Assembly: GCA_036245805.1 (NCBI GenBank) | Contig: BTRK01000002.1 | Location: forward strand, 21,879,067-21,943,066 | DNA length: 64,000 nucleotides | Reading direction: 5' to 3' | Source: Pristionchus mayeri | Taxonomy: Eukaryota; Nematoda; Chromadorea; Rhabditida; Neodiplogasteridae | Shown here: in pieces, positions 12,295 through 23,473 of the stretch | How the letters are laid out: each line of letters opens with the position of its first letter | Numbering within the stretch: the first letter of the stretch is position 1 | The notes under the pieces: generated by a model | The model's database searches: none | What the model was told of the DNA's origin: nothing | What the model saw: the letters and a program-made list of their open reading frames with translations, nothing else | Translations under genes and position numbers: made by a program

Positions 12295-13248
12295 CTGACG
12301 TGGATAGAATTAGCTAGGGGAGGGGGGGGGGGTGCAGACAAAGGGGGATACCTCGGGAAGAATTCTTCGAGAATGGCATCGTCCAGTCCCACATCAGCTG
12401 TTATGCAAAACGAAGATTATTTCAAAGTTAGATTTGCATCCCAGCCAGAGCTGCGCCAACAATTTCCAAGCTTTTCTAGGATTATTTCGCAGACGGATTT
12501 AGGCGGGCATCTCAAAAATGATGCTAGATTTTTTTCATTTATACACACTTGAAGTAATAATAATAATTAAAAGTACCATTCCATCGACATTCTTTGTTAA
12601 CCAATTTTTCATGTCCATTCAGCTACTCGTTCCGCTTGCTTACCCTTCAAATGCCCCTCCAGCACTCAAACACGTACAGAAAGCATCACCAACCAAAAAA
12701 AAAGACTGTGGAAGTAAGATCAAGTATGAAAATCAAGATGGGTACAAAATAGTAGATTTATCAAAGAACGGTTCGGGAGGTAAACAAGCCATCATTTGAC
12801 TTGAATAGATAGGTGCAAGACTTTCCAATGAGAGACATTATGTGTTCACAATATACAACCTTAGACTGATAATAAAAATCCTTGATATCCGAATAGAATT
12901 GAAGCCAAGAAGATTGCCTGAGGAAAGAAATGATATCTGCTCCCATAACCCATCAACTACCGCAATACTACATGTTCCCTGCGGGATACCGCCTTTCCAG
13001 TTTCACTTCGATGTAGCGGGAGAGCTCTGAATGGCCGATATTAATCACAGACACTCCTCTCTGAAACTCACCTCCCACTGCATCCACGTGCCTCGTTGCG
13101 TTTAAATAGAAGATAGCAATATAATTAATAATCTTATTATTGAACATCAAAAACAAATATACGAATAATAGGGAATGTATTTACAACACACCGATTTTTT
13201 AATTCGATTTTCTAATATGACAACGGAAGTAAAGCAATTATGAAATAC
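12295..13248. other. Intergenic region between cpb-3-like and bZIP genes
   Basis: AT-rich, with a short G tract near 12320. Nothing with a family match. A 50-60 base open stretch on the minus strand (about 12420-12360, encoding LDDAILEEFF in one frame) ends in a GT and might be an upstream exon of the CPEB gene, but phases do not fit the first clear exon. Confidence 0.3.
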
Positions 13249-14054
13249 CTAGACAACTTCAAGGTAAGGGGATCCATTATGGTCAATGCAGAGCCGGAAG
13301 CGACCGGGATTGTTCCTAAGAGTCTCTACAAGGGTGGCAAGTTGCTCATTGATGGAATTGGCCTTACGGAGAATCTTAACCTCACGAGACAGGCGGTTGT
13401 TCTCAGACTGAAGTCTATCATTGACATCGGAAAGTCGGGATACCTCCTCGGAAAGAGTACGGGTCTCATTCTTTTTCATCTCACGATACTGCTTGGCATA
13501 TACAGCCATCTTCGAATTGCTCTTGGATCCAGTGGGACGTCCACGCTTACGAACATCTCCGCCCTGCATCTCTATAGGACTTGCATACCGGGCGGGACGT
13601 CGTGCAGTACGAGTGACAACTGTCTTGGGCTCGGGAGGAGGCGAAGGCGACGGAGAGCGCTTCATGCTTCCAGCTTCTGAAATAATGAATTCACAAATTT
13701 ATTAAAACAAACACATGTTGCAATCAATTAGAGAAATATTTACTTACCATAAGGAATATCCAGAAAGTTCTCGTCCAAGTCGAATGAAGGAGTGGGAGTG
13801 AGATCGGACGAGTACGTGGGTGAGAAGGTGGACGAGGGGGCGATGCTTTCGCTGTAGACAGGAGACGCCATGAATTCGGAACGGGATTGACTATTGGGAA
13901 GATACTCATCCATGAGCGATTGCTCGTAATCGGGGGAATAGAAGAGGAGGGGATCTTTCTCCGAACAGAGACCCGGGCAGGGAGTCTGGTTGCTGGCAAG
14001 GTTCCATGAGGAGAATCCCTGCACAGAATCAGATCTGAAACAATTCGCCATCAT
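13249..14054 (-). CDS. bZIP transcription factor
   Basis: Two exons (14054-13748, 13676-13249) give 244 aa. The N-terminal half is Ser/Pro-rich and probably an activation region. The C-terminal half has RKRGRPTGSKSNSKMAVYAK then KQYREMKKNE, a basic region with the invariant N-x7-K/R spacing distorted, followed by a leucine zipper (LSEEVSRLSDVNDRLQSENN, then LSREVKILRKANSINEQL). The basic region resembles the divergent Zhangfei/CREBZF-like type more than CREB or C/EBP. I chose the first of two adjacent ATGs at 14054; the gene is divergent from ash-2, sharing a 333-bp intergenic region. Target genes cannot be inferred. Confidence 0.8.
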
Positions 14055-14387
14055 ACTAAGGGTTCGAGAGCTAAAGTTGTAGCAACGATTCAGCAAGGGT
14101 TCTAAGAGGGCGAATTGGTCGATCAGGCAGGGAAAGGGGCCTATTTTCGAAAATGCAAATCTTTTACGGTATTATCTCTTGATATGTCATTAAATTCGCT
14201 TCGGGATAACGATATTAACAAATTTTGGACATTTACCAAATACAGTTTTGCACCAGGAAAAAGGAATTTCGCAAATATTTGGTTGTTTTTCATGAAATTT
14301 TACTTTAATTGTTTTTTTTCATTTTTTAAATGTTTAACTCGTTTTACATAAGCTTTCTTTCGAATTGTATCTAAAGACTCCTTTGAG
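14055..14387. promoter_or_regulatory. Divergent promoter region, bZIP gene / ash-2
   Basis: 333 bp between two start codons on opposite strands. AT-rich; contains a run of T residues around 14314. No specific element is recognised. Confidence 0.4.
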
Positions 14388-17300
14388 ATGTCTCGAAAAG
14401 AGAGGTCTTCGCGGAGAGGCGGTGGTAATGCACAAGAAACATCGTCTTGCTATTGGTATTTATTTTGAGTGCTTTTATTAACGAATGTCAAACATTACGC
14501 TTATGCAATAGTGCCTTAGTGCGCTATTTTCGTGTACACTTCCGTTGTCTCTGATCTTTTGAACGGCTTGATTTTAAGTGATGCCGTACGGCAAGTCGGA
14601 ACTTTGGAATTGCTCTGTTCTGGATGCTCCAAATGGTTCCATGGCTCGTGCTTGAAGGATCTGGCAGATTTGTAAGTATAAACCCCACATTATTCTACTA
14701 AGAAGTAGTTTATACACTAATTTAAATGTGATTTGTAAAATAACATTTATCGGTTGTAGCAATGGATTGCCGTTCATGATATGCTACAGTTTCAACTGCA
14801 AGAACTGCAGCCCTTCGAAAACCGAATCATGGACTCCTAAACAAGCAAGTAAGCACTTATTTGTTATTGTGTTCCATCTAAAGGGTAAGGTATAATGCGA
14901 GTTCGTTAACGATTCGTTAAATCGATATCTTAAATTTGATGTGGTGAAGAGGTTCAATGTTTATGTTTTCAGATTTCATTCATATGTGCGTTACAGTGTT
15001 AGCTAATCTCACCAAAGATCATTGCGAAAAGGAGGTTAGTTATTGGTTATCAGCTCATTCGCTTAATATTCGAACAAATCCAAGAATTGATTTTTTTCAG
15101 AGAAATTGTTCAGAGAAATTGATTTTTTTGGTGACTCTGTTTCTATTAAGAAACATTAACACGGATCTCCTGCAAAAATGAAGGAAAATGAGACTCCTTT
15201 GCGACAAAAAAAATTGTGGATCGCGGATTTCGTTGTAAACGTTAGGACTGACCAAAGTGAGGGCGAGGAGAACGCCGATACGCTTAATTTTTCGAAATTT
15301 ACATGTTGAACATAGTTGTGACCTACCACTTTGGAAGGCCGTAAATCGTTCACTTTTTGACCTACAGCGAGCGGATTTTGTGCATTCCGTTCGTAATACA
15401 GATATCTACAAATACGTTCGGCAGCGCACCCTGCGGAAATGATGTCTTCACATAGTTTCATGCAAAAAACTGTTTTCTTCATCACAATATGCTAATTTTT
15501 GACCCTTTATGGTCCGAAAGCTACGATTTTTACTGTTGTTTCGGATTCCCCACTCCCGAATTGAGGTTCCTACATATTTCATTTATCATACGAGGGGGAC
15601 TATCATATTGCCACTCAGTAGGGAGAAATTGAACATGGTGCGATTTTTGAATAAAATACCATTCGGCGTGTATCTCACTTCCGGCATATGCAAAAGAGAA
15701 AAGTAAGGATATTACTCGATAGCTCTAGACTAGATCTCCAAAAATTGCGAAAGGGTACAAGACGTGAAAGTGGGCTGTTTTCGAGAAACAGCGTCCAATT
15801 TCATTCAATGGACCGCAGTGTGCGAGTAGTTTTCCCTCAAAAAATTCGCAAAGTTCAGATTCTCCCTACTGAGTAGCTATACCTACCTCCCCGTGTTTTG
15901 ACAAATTAACTATGCACATACCTCAATTCTAGGGTGGGGAATCCGAATCTAACGAAAAAATCGTAGGTTTCCGCTGTTATAGTTGAGTTTGACCACTATT
16001 TCGCCATATTATGCCACTACAAAATTCGATTTTACGCTGCATCTCGAAAACAGTCCACTTTCACGTATTGTACCCCTTCGTCATTTTTGGAGATCTAGCC
16101 TAGAGCTATCGATTAATATCCTTACTTTTCTCTTTTTCATATGACGGAAGTGTGATACACGCCGAATAGTATTTTATTCAAAAATCGCTCTATGTTCAAT
16201 TTCTCCCTACTGAGTGGCAATATGATAGTCCCCCTCTTATGACCAATGAACTATCTAGGAACCTCAATTCGGTGTGGGGAATCCGAATCAACAGTAAAAA
16301 TCGTAGCTTTCGGACCATAAAGGGTCGAAAATTAGCATATTGTGATGAAGAAAACAGGTTTTTGCGTGAAACTATGTGAAGACATCATTTCCGCAGGGTG
16401 CGCTGCCGAACGTATTTGTAGATATCTGTATTACGAACGGAATGCACAAAATCCGCTCTCTGTAGGTCAAAAACTGAACGATTTACGGCCTTCCAAAGTG
16501 GTAGGTCACAACTCTGTTCAACATGCAAATTTCGAAAAATTAAGCGGATAGGCGTTCTCCTCGCCCTCACTTTGGTCAGTCCTAACGTTTACAACGAAAT
16601 CCGTGATCGAAAAATTTTTTTGTCGCATCGATTCCTGCATTTTTACAGGAGATCCGTGTTAAAGTGACAAAATAATACACTTAAATTTTTTAAAGATAAT
16701 CCCGTTAGTCTAGATATTTTCGCATTAGTAAACTATTTATTATTTTAGTGATGTGAAGATCTTGAAATATTTTGTATATCGAAACGTTCAATAAATGTTC
16801 AGGGAATTCCACTAATCGAGCCTCTCCCTCAACATTGCTTCTTCAATCTGGAAAGACAGATAATTCCTTTCGTCAAGGAGAATTGGTCATGGCTAACGTC
16901 GATGCCTCAAAGAGTGAAGAACACTTGGCACAGTACGCTCCAGAAGACGCTAATAAAGGAGAGCGACCTGTTCAAGGTAAGCTTATTCTGCTAAATATTT
17001 ACTTTAGACATATCTACCCAGGTTCATCCTAATGACGAGAACTCATTCGCCTTGGTTGAACTTGATATGGCGTCAATTAGCCCGGCACATGAAGCTGTAA
17101 AACAGGTGCAGATGACAACATGATATTGACTAGCCCGTCTGCCTTTCCAGATTGGTCGGAAAGTGAGTGCAGCGAACAATTTGACAACGACACTGGTAGA
17201 TCAGAGTAAGATCGAGAAGTTAGCAGCAGTGGACGATGGTGAGTCTCCCTTTGATGGAGTGGAAGGAGGGGAACTCCCTCTCTTCAGGGCCGAAGACACG

Positions 17301-20300
17301 AGGGGCCAGCAAGAGGAAGGTGGTCGAACCGAGCACCAGCAGCACTCTCCCCAAGAAAGCGAAGACGTGAGTCTTCCCCTATCTGTATGGGGGGATGATT
17401 ATGCTTGCAGCACTGCCGATTACTCCTCTGCCCGAATTGGCTCGAATACTTTTGTGGAGATCCCTTTCAACAAGGATGGCTACCGATATCACATGATTGA
17501 GCAAGATAAAAATGTGTATGACAAGAATGCAGCACAGGAAGAAGAGGGAACGACGGTAGAGTCATTCGCTTCTTGGTTGTGCGAATAGTGGATTGTCTCA
17601 GGCCCGCACAATACCTGGCCATCTCTATCGAATCGCTCATTCGCCTACCGTCACTTTATCTCCCAACGATCGAGCATACCAGGTGAGTGGGGTTGGCACA
17701 AGCGATTCCTAGAGGAACTCGAACTTTAGTTGCTGATAGTCAGATGACATAGGTAACCTGACAAATTAGGTTGATTGCAGCTACGAATGAACGACGATAA
17801 CCTGATCATCACTGGAAATGAGGGGTACTGTGTCGCCAGAGCCACCCACTCAATCGCTGCAGGTATTAACTAACACTCTTGACCTTAACAAGTATTCCTT
17901 TAGGCACCTATTTGGTGGGGGGGGGGGGGGGGGGTGAAATTTCGTTAACGGGGTGGCGCATTGGTATAACGCACTCCAAACTAGCCTCTCAGATTCGGGA
18001 GATAGCTCAATAGAATCAGAATTGCAATAAACATAAAACCAGGAGAGAGGCGGAAGCAAGAGCGCACTGCTTTTAAAATGGCCACTGTACCGGAGAGGCC
18101 CGAAACAGGGCGGGATTTCTTGATCACTCAAGTGAGGATCAGCGGAGTTTTTGTGCACTAATATCTGAATCGGGCGTATCTGAAACTATCTGAAACTAAT
18201 CAAATTCCTGTTTTAATGTAATTGATGTGACTTACAGTCGCGCGCAAAAGTATTTGGGCACTTTTTGAACTTGCTGCAATTTTTTAACCAGGGAAGCCAT
18301 CAATCTGGAACTAGGGTAGTATACACCAAATTCATCGGAGATTATGAGCATGATATTGGGGCTTGACGCAATAGCCCAGTCATTGAGTAGTGATGACGTA
18401 ATCAAATAGGACTTTTTCAATACGGCATTATTCTTACATGGATTTTTTCCTGCTGGCCAAATTTTCTGTGGTTGGAGATATGACTGAGAACTACCCAGAA
18501 AATTTTTTTGAAGTTGCTGCTCGGTCACACATTGGCTGCAGCCTTGCTGCAATATTGAGGTCGGAAATTCTGATCTCAGCTCCTAGCCAAGATAGAGACT
18601 GGTTCAAGGCATCAAAATGATCGCCATCATGAGTCCAGATGATCCTGAGAATATGAAAACAATATTTCGAAATTTGCCCTCAGGGCACGAAAAAATCACT
18701 TTTTTGCATGACCATTTTTTGGACATTCACAATTTTGCGGTAAAGTTAGGTAAAAATCTGGTTTTTGCATAGGCATATTCAAAATGTATTGAATAACTGA
18801 TTCCCAACTTTTTAGAGTGTTTGGATAACTTTCCTGTCAGCGGCGACCGTTTTTCTGAGGGATACTCGAGTCGGGAAACACCCTGTTTACCACTATGGGC
18901 GAGAGAGTACAGACGACGAGAGTGCGTAACCAAGATGTTTCCCGACTCGAGTATCCCTCAAAAAACGGTCGCCGCGGGCAGGAAAGTTTTCCAAACGCTC
19001 TAAAAAGTTGGGAATCAGTTATTCAATACATTTTGAATATGCCTATGCAAAAACCAGATTTTTACCTAACTTACCCGCAAAATTGTGAATGTCCAAAAAT
19101 GGTCATGCAAAAAAGTGATTTGTTCATGCCCTGAGGGCAAATTTCGAGATATTGTTGTCATATTCTCAGGATCATCTGGACTCATGATGGCGATCATTTT
19201 GATGCCTTGAATCAGTCTCTATCTTGGCTAGGAGCTGAGATCTGAATTTCCGACCTCGATATTGCAGCAAGGCTTCAGCAAATGTGCGACCGAGCAGGAA
19301 CTTCAAAAAAAATTTCTGGGTAGTCCTCAGTCATGACTCCAACTACAGAAAATTTGTCCAGCAGGAAAAAATCCATGTAAGAATAATGCCGTATTGAAAA
19401 AGTCCTATTTGATTACGTCATCACTACTCAATGACTGGGCTATTGCGTCATGCTCCAACATCATGATCATAATCTTCGATGAATTTGGTGTATACTACCC
19501 TAGTTCCAGATTGATGGCTTTCTTGGTCAAAAACTTTTGCGCGCGACTGTATGTTCTCAATTCATAATATTACTGTTGCATAGTGCATTTATTTTGAAGG
19601 GAAGTGGTACTTCGAGGTCGAGCTCACGAAGGCTCCTGCTGATTCAGCTGTAAGAATTGGATGGGCGCAGCAGTATGGTATGTACACACTTTTTCTTTGT
19701 TTCGAAGCCTCTAAAATTGTAAATCCTTTAATTAAAATATTATTTTGCAAGTTTTCCTTCCTTACTTATATGTTTGATTTAGGCGTCGTGCAAGCCTGCG
19801 TGGGATACAACAAGTTCTCCTATGGATGGAGATCACGTAAGGGGACCAAATTCCATAATGGAGTCGGCAAAACTTACTATCGAAGTGGGTTTATTTCTCT
19901 GTATAATTATCACAAATATTTGTATCGTATTATATTAGAATTCAGAAACTTGTGCAGCGCATACTCTAATTTATAAAAACTGCCTGTCATTGCCTGAAGA
20001 CAAGAAACAGCTTTTGTTTATGGATCGCATTATCAAGATCGTCTTAGAACTTTTTCGCTCGTAATGTCGCTCCCTTAGTGATAAAGCTATAGTCCTGGGA
20101 TTTTACTTATTTATTGATACAAGGGCTTATCTTTTGATACACGGGCGAACAAAACAAGTCGAATTTGGACATTTCGAACAATTTTCGTGAGCGCAAACGC
20201 CACTTTGGAGGCTATTTTCGGACGGTTTAAAATACCCTTTTCTGTATTATATTTATCAATTATGTAATAAGCAGGGCTGAATATGTCATGATTGTGAATT

Positions 20301-21007
20301 GTTGGATGTAAATTGTTCATCTTTATAGATGGATTCAAAGAAGGAGACGTTCTCGGATGTCTCATTTCCCTTCCCTTCGACTCATGTAATCCAGGGCCGG
20401 ACTCGTCCAAGTATTTACCCAGCTCTGGTATCATACATAATCACTTACTGCAATTGTTTTCACGAATTTTTGGATTCCGATTCATGCCTATTTCAACTGG
20501 GCGCCGTGAGAGTTAAATATTATTTTGTATTATTTCCAGGGAAAGATCATACTATGATAAAGTTCAAAAACCGGTACTTCTTCGAAGAACATGAAGATCC
20601 AGCGAATGTAATGAAGAGACTGGAGCCTCTGGAGGGAAGCTACGTGAGTGATATTGAGATATATATCATAGATGCACTCCTTATCATTCGACGGATGCGG
20701 CAAATAGTGCATACCCTTCTATGGGGCTATTTCTAGTTTGGCAGTAATCTGTTTGTAGGTGGAGTTCTTCCACAATGGAGTCTCTTGCGGGATTGCATTC
20801 ACTGATCTCTATCGTGGCTTTTACTTCCCTGCTGTGTCTCTCTTCCATCAGGCACAGCTTCGACTCAATTTCGGCCCTTCCTTCACTCATGCTCCTCCTG
20901 ACGGAGTGAGACCCATGAGCGAGAGACCGGAGGAGCTGGCTGTCCACCAATCTCTCTCTGATATCATCTATCTTGTAGACAAGAATCTATATCGAGATAA
21001 TGCATAA
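14388..21007 (+). CDS. ash-2: ASH2L homologue, SET1/MLL complex subunit
   Basis: Core subunit of H3K4 methyltransferase complexes, nuclear. First exons 14388-14455 and 14579-14671 encode a PHD-like/winged-helix N-terminus (YCDAVRQVGTLELLCSGCSK, WFHGSCL), then GLPFMICYSFNCKNC and LANLT. After a 1.77-kb intron the exon at about 16802 continues with RQIIPFVKENWSWL. A basic linker (SKRKVVEPSTSS, PKKAK) precedes the SPRY domain: IPFNKDGYRYHMIEQ, GKWYFEVELTKAPADSAVRI, GYNKFSYGWRSRKGTKFH, GDVLGCLISLPFD, VEFFHNGVSCGIAF, and a final segment ending at 21007. About 16 exons in consistent phase. Two introns hold foldback elements, making this the longest transcription unit here although the protein is ordinary. 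Confidence 0.95.
15156..16662. mobile_element. 1.5-kb foldback (palindromic) element, TTAA-bounded, in an ash-2 intron
   Basis: The two halves (about 15156-15900 and 15940-16662) are inverted copies of each other with a few percent mismatch. The ends read TTAACACGGATCTCC and its complement, so the element is bounded by TTAA at 15156 and 16659. Each arm contains a mirrored short open frame (MMKKT...CEDIISAGCAAERICRY) that is a by-product of the palindrome. No transposase is encoded. TTAA suggests a piggyBac-type target, but TTAA may also be part of the repeat. Confidence 0.85.
17917..18070 (+). repeat. Long G tract plus tRNA-promoter-like sequence in an ash-2 intron
   Basis: About 18 consecutive G residues near 17917-17935 are followed at 17950 by GGTGGCGCATTGGTATAACG, resembling a tRNA 5' end with A box. 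I cannot fold a cloverleaf and the B box is poor, so a degenerate tRNA-derived SINE is the most that can be suggested. Confidence 0.35.
18235..19549. mobile_element. 1.3-kb foldback element with Tc1/mariner-type ends
   Basis: Terminal inverted repeats begin CAGTCGCGCGCAAAAGT and end with the complement; both sides are flanked by TA (18233-18234 and 19550-19551), the Tc1/mariner target. The arms run inward for over 600 bp each and meet near 18890. No transposase frame is present, so this is non-autonomous. It lies within an ash-2 SPRY-region intron. Confidence 0.93.
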
Positions 21008-21337
21008 AATTATCCCTGATTCACTTGTGATTTTATGGGTACAACGTTTTGAATGTATATTACAATCACGTGATCTCTATCTAGACACATCCTAGTCTAG
21101 CATGTCTGTTATTGAATCCTGTCTCAATTTAGATTAACCTTGTAAACCAGCTAACAGCTCATTCTCATGAGAATAACGATAAATCATTATTTATGGAGGT
21201 GATTGATTGCTAATGAAAATCCAAGTTCGCACCTTTCATGTGACTCGTTGCATGTATCTTCATTTCAAGAACAATGTTTGGAATATCCATATTTCATGTT
21301 GTGTTGAGTCGTTGATCACTAAATTATTTTTCCCTAG

Positions 21338-23281
21338 ATGTTTCTGCTTTCTCGTCTTCGTGTTATTCCCATTCCCGCACTCGAGGACAACTATATGTAT
21401 CTCATCTTCGCTAAGGATTCGAACAAGGTATTTCTATCTCTCCATAACATCCATCCATCTGTTACTCTCGCAGTCGATGAAGTCTCATTGCAGGCATTGG
21501 TGGTCGACCCTGTGGAGCCGAAGAAAGCGATCGAAATGAGCAAGAGAGAAAAGGTACGGTAGGTACTCTCAATTGAGACAACACGCACTCAGGTAACGAT
21601 AGAGGGTGCTCTAATCACTCATCATCACTGGGATCATGCTGGAGGTACGGTATTTGATGAGGAGATGAGGGAGGGGAGGGGGTATTAAAGTTACCCAACA
21701 AGGACGAAATTGACCCATTATTGTTTGTCCTCCATCGAATAGCCGATGGTTGGATTAGTATAGAATGAATATACAAAAATGCTAAAAATCAATAATAGCC
21801 TCAAGGGAAAGCCGGAAATGATCCGCGCTCTCTCACTTTTGCATACTGTCTCGTGCACGCGACGGGATCAGGGTGAGATCAGGGTTTCGTCCTTGTTGGG
21901 TAACTTTAAGAGGGAGATTGAAGGTAACAAGGCCTTGCGTGCCCTTATCCCGTCCATCAGAATCTATGGAGGGGATGAGAGAGTGGAAGAAATGGATCGG
22001 AAGGTGGTGCACGAGGAGAGAATAGAGGAGTGCGGACTCCAAGTTTGTTCCAACTACAATTTTCGTGATTCTATTTATTTTCGAATGCATAGTAACAAGT
22101 GAAGATTTTTCCCGAAACATTTGTAGTAAGTGAAATGCCTAGCACTGCAGTGGTGTTGAATGGGGGAAGAGTAGAGAGAGAGAGAGCTCAGATTCGTTGT
22201 CTGTCCACTCCGTGTCACACTCGTGGTCACATCTGCTACGCAGTCACCAGTGGGGAGGAGAAGGTGGGAATGGAATGGTCATCGTCCTATTCATCTCCCT
22301 TCCTCTCAGGTAGTATTCACGGGGGACACTCTCTTCGTCGCTGGTTGTGGAAAGTTCTTTGAAGGTACGAACAATCGTTCATTCTCCTCCTTATATATAG
22401 AGCGTGCTCATTTCCATACCGGAATTCAATTATTTTATTGATAAATAATCGAGCGGATGGGGAATGATCACGTATGACAAAGATAATAAACAAACTTGCC
22501 CAACCTGACAAAATAAGAAGAGGATATTGGAAAGTAGTGATGCTCTCCCTCTCACGTTGTCAGGCACGGGAGACCAGATGCACCGTAATCTGAATGAGAT
22601 TCTCTCCTCGTTGCCTGATTCGACACTTGTTTATCCTGGCCACGAGTACACCACCAGCAACCTCAAGTTTGCTGCCCATGCCGAACCTGAGAATCAGGTG
22701 AGGAAGAGGACAAGTGAAGAAGAGAAGAAGAGAACTCTCTTCCTTCCCATTCATGCGACTCATTCAATAGTGCTTCTGTAGGAAGTGGCGGCTAAACTGG
22801 AATGGTCGAGGAAGAGAGATGCAGAGAAGAAGGAGACTGTCCCTTCCTCAATTGGAGAAGAGAAGAAGATCAATCCATTCATGAGAGTTCACGAGAAGAG
22901 TGTCCAAGTAAGGGGGGGGGGGGTGTAGCAGCAGAGAGTAGTGATGTTATTCGCTAGCGCTCGTCGCTCGAGCGATTAATTATTGACGAGCGCCGATCGC
23001 TCGAGAAATTGATTTTTGGCGAGCGCTCGAATGATTTTTCCATTATTTCTTGAATTTGCATTGATTAAAATCGCTCGAATTCATCGCTCGAGCGCCGCTC
23101 TCGCTCGAGCTAGTCCCAGAAATAATCGCTCGAGCGCTCGTCGAAATTAACCGCTCGAGCGAAAAACACTAGCAGAGAGTCTGTTCTCATTCCATCTCAG
23201 AAGTTCGTTGGGTCGACGGATGCAGTGAATGTTATGACGAAGCTGAGAGACGAGAAGAACAACTTCAGACCCAAGGCTTAG
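21338..23281 (+). CDS. Hydroxyacylglutathione hydrolase (glyoxalase II)
   Basis: Hydrolyses S-D-lactoylglutathione to D-lactate and glutathione, second step of methylglyoxal detoxification. Nine exons (21338-21427, 21494-21553, 21593-21644, 21924-22029, 22131-22263, 22310-22364, 22564-22697, 22782-22907, 23201-23281) give 278 aa, close to human HAGH. The metallo-beta-lactamase fold shows [10 protein letters not shown], metal motif [18 protein letters not shown] (third metal His), [17 protein letters not shown] and [14 protein letters not shown], then the HAGH C-terminal substrate region with NPFMRV. The ATG directly follows a tttttccctag acceptor, suggesting trans-splicing. A TTAA MITE fills most of intron 3 and a CGCTCGAGCG-rich island lies in the last intron. 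Confidence 0.95.
21684..21909. mobile_element. TTAA-flanked MITE, copy 1
   Basis: 226 bp bounded by TTAA, with inverted ends AGTTACCCAACAAGGACGAAA and complement. It lies in intron 3 of the glyoxalase II gene; its right end is only about 14 bases from exon 4 at 21924. Confidence 0.92.
22953..23169. repeat. Island of repeated TCGCTCGAGCG palindromes
   Basis: About eight copies of the self-complementary core GCTCGAGC or near variants (GCTCGAAT, GCTCGTC) are spread over about 215 bp in the last intron of the glyoxalase II gene. Spacing is irregular, so this is not a simple tandem array. Confidence 0.85.
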
Positions 23282-23473
23282 AGAGAGCGACGATTGCTTA
23301 GTCTTATCTCACTCTCATATATACAGTTCACATTCAAACACTTTGTACATTCCTTTGACAGATAAATAGTAGATAGCACGTAGTGTGTGAAATATTCTTA
23401 ACGTAGTTCTCGTTGTAATATCTCAAGCGAAATGTAGTAGGTGAAATCCTTCGCCTGACTTAGATCTCCCGAA

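Noticed and set aside
15156..16551. Two mirrored frames (MMKKT...) on opposite strands
   Set aside because: They are the same sequence read from both arms of the foldback element, with no similarity to a transposase.
17945..18020. tRNA gene
   Set aside because: Only an A-box-like segment fits; no acceptor stem pairing or proper T arm could be drawn.
22953..23169. CRISPR-like array
   Set aside because: Spacing of the repeats is irregular, the repeat is palindromic and 10-11 bp only, and the host is a eukaryote.
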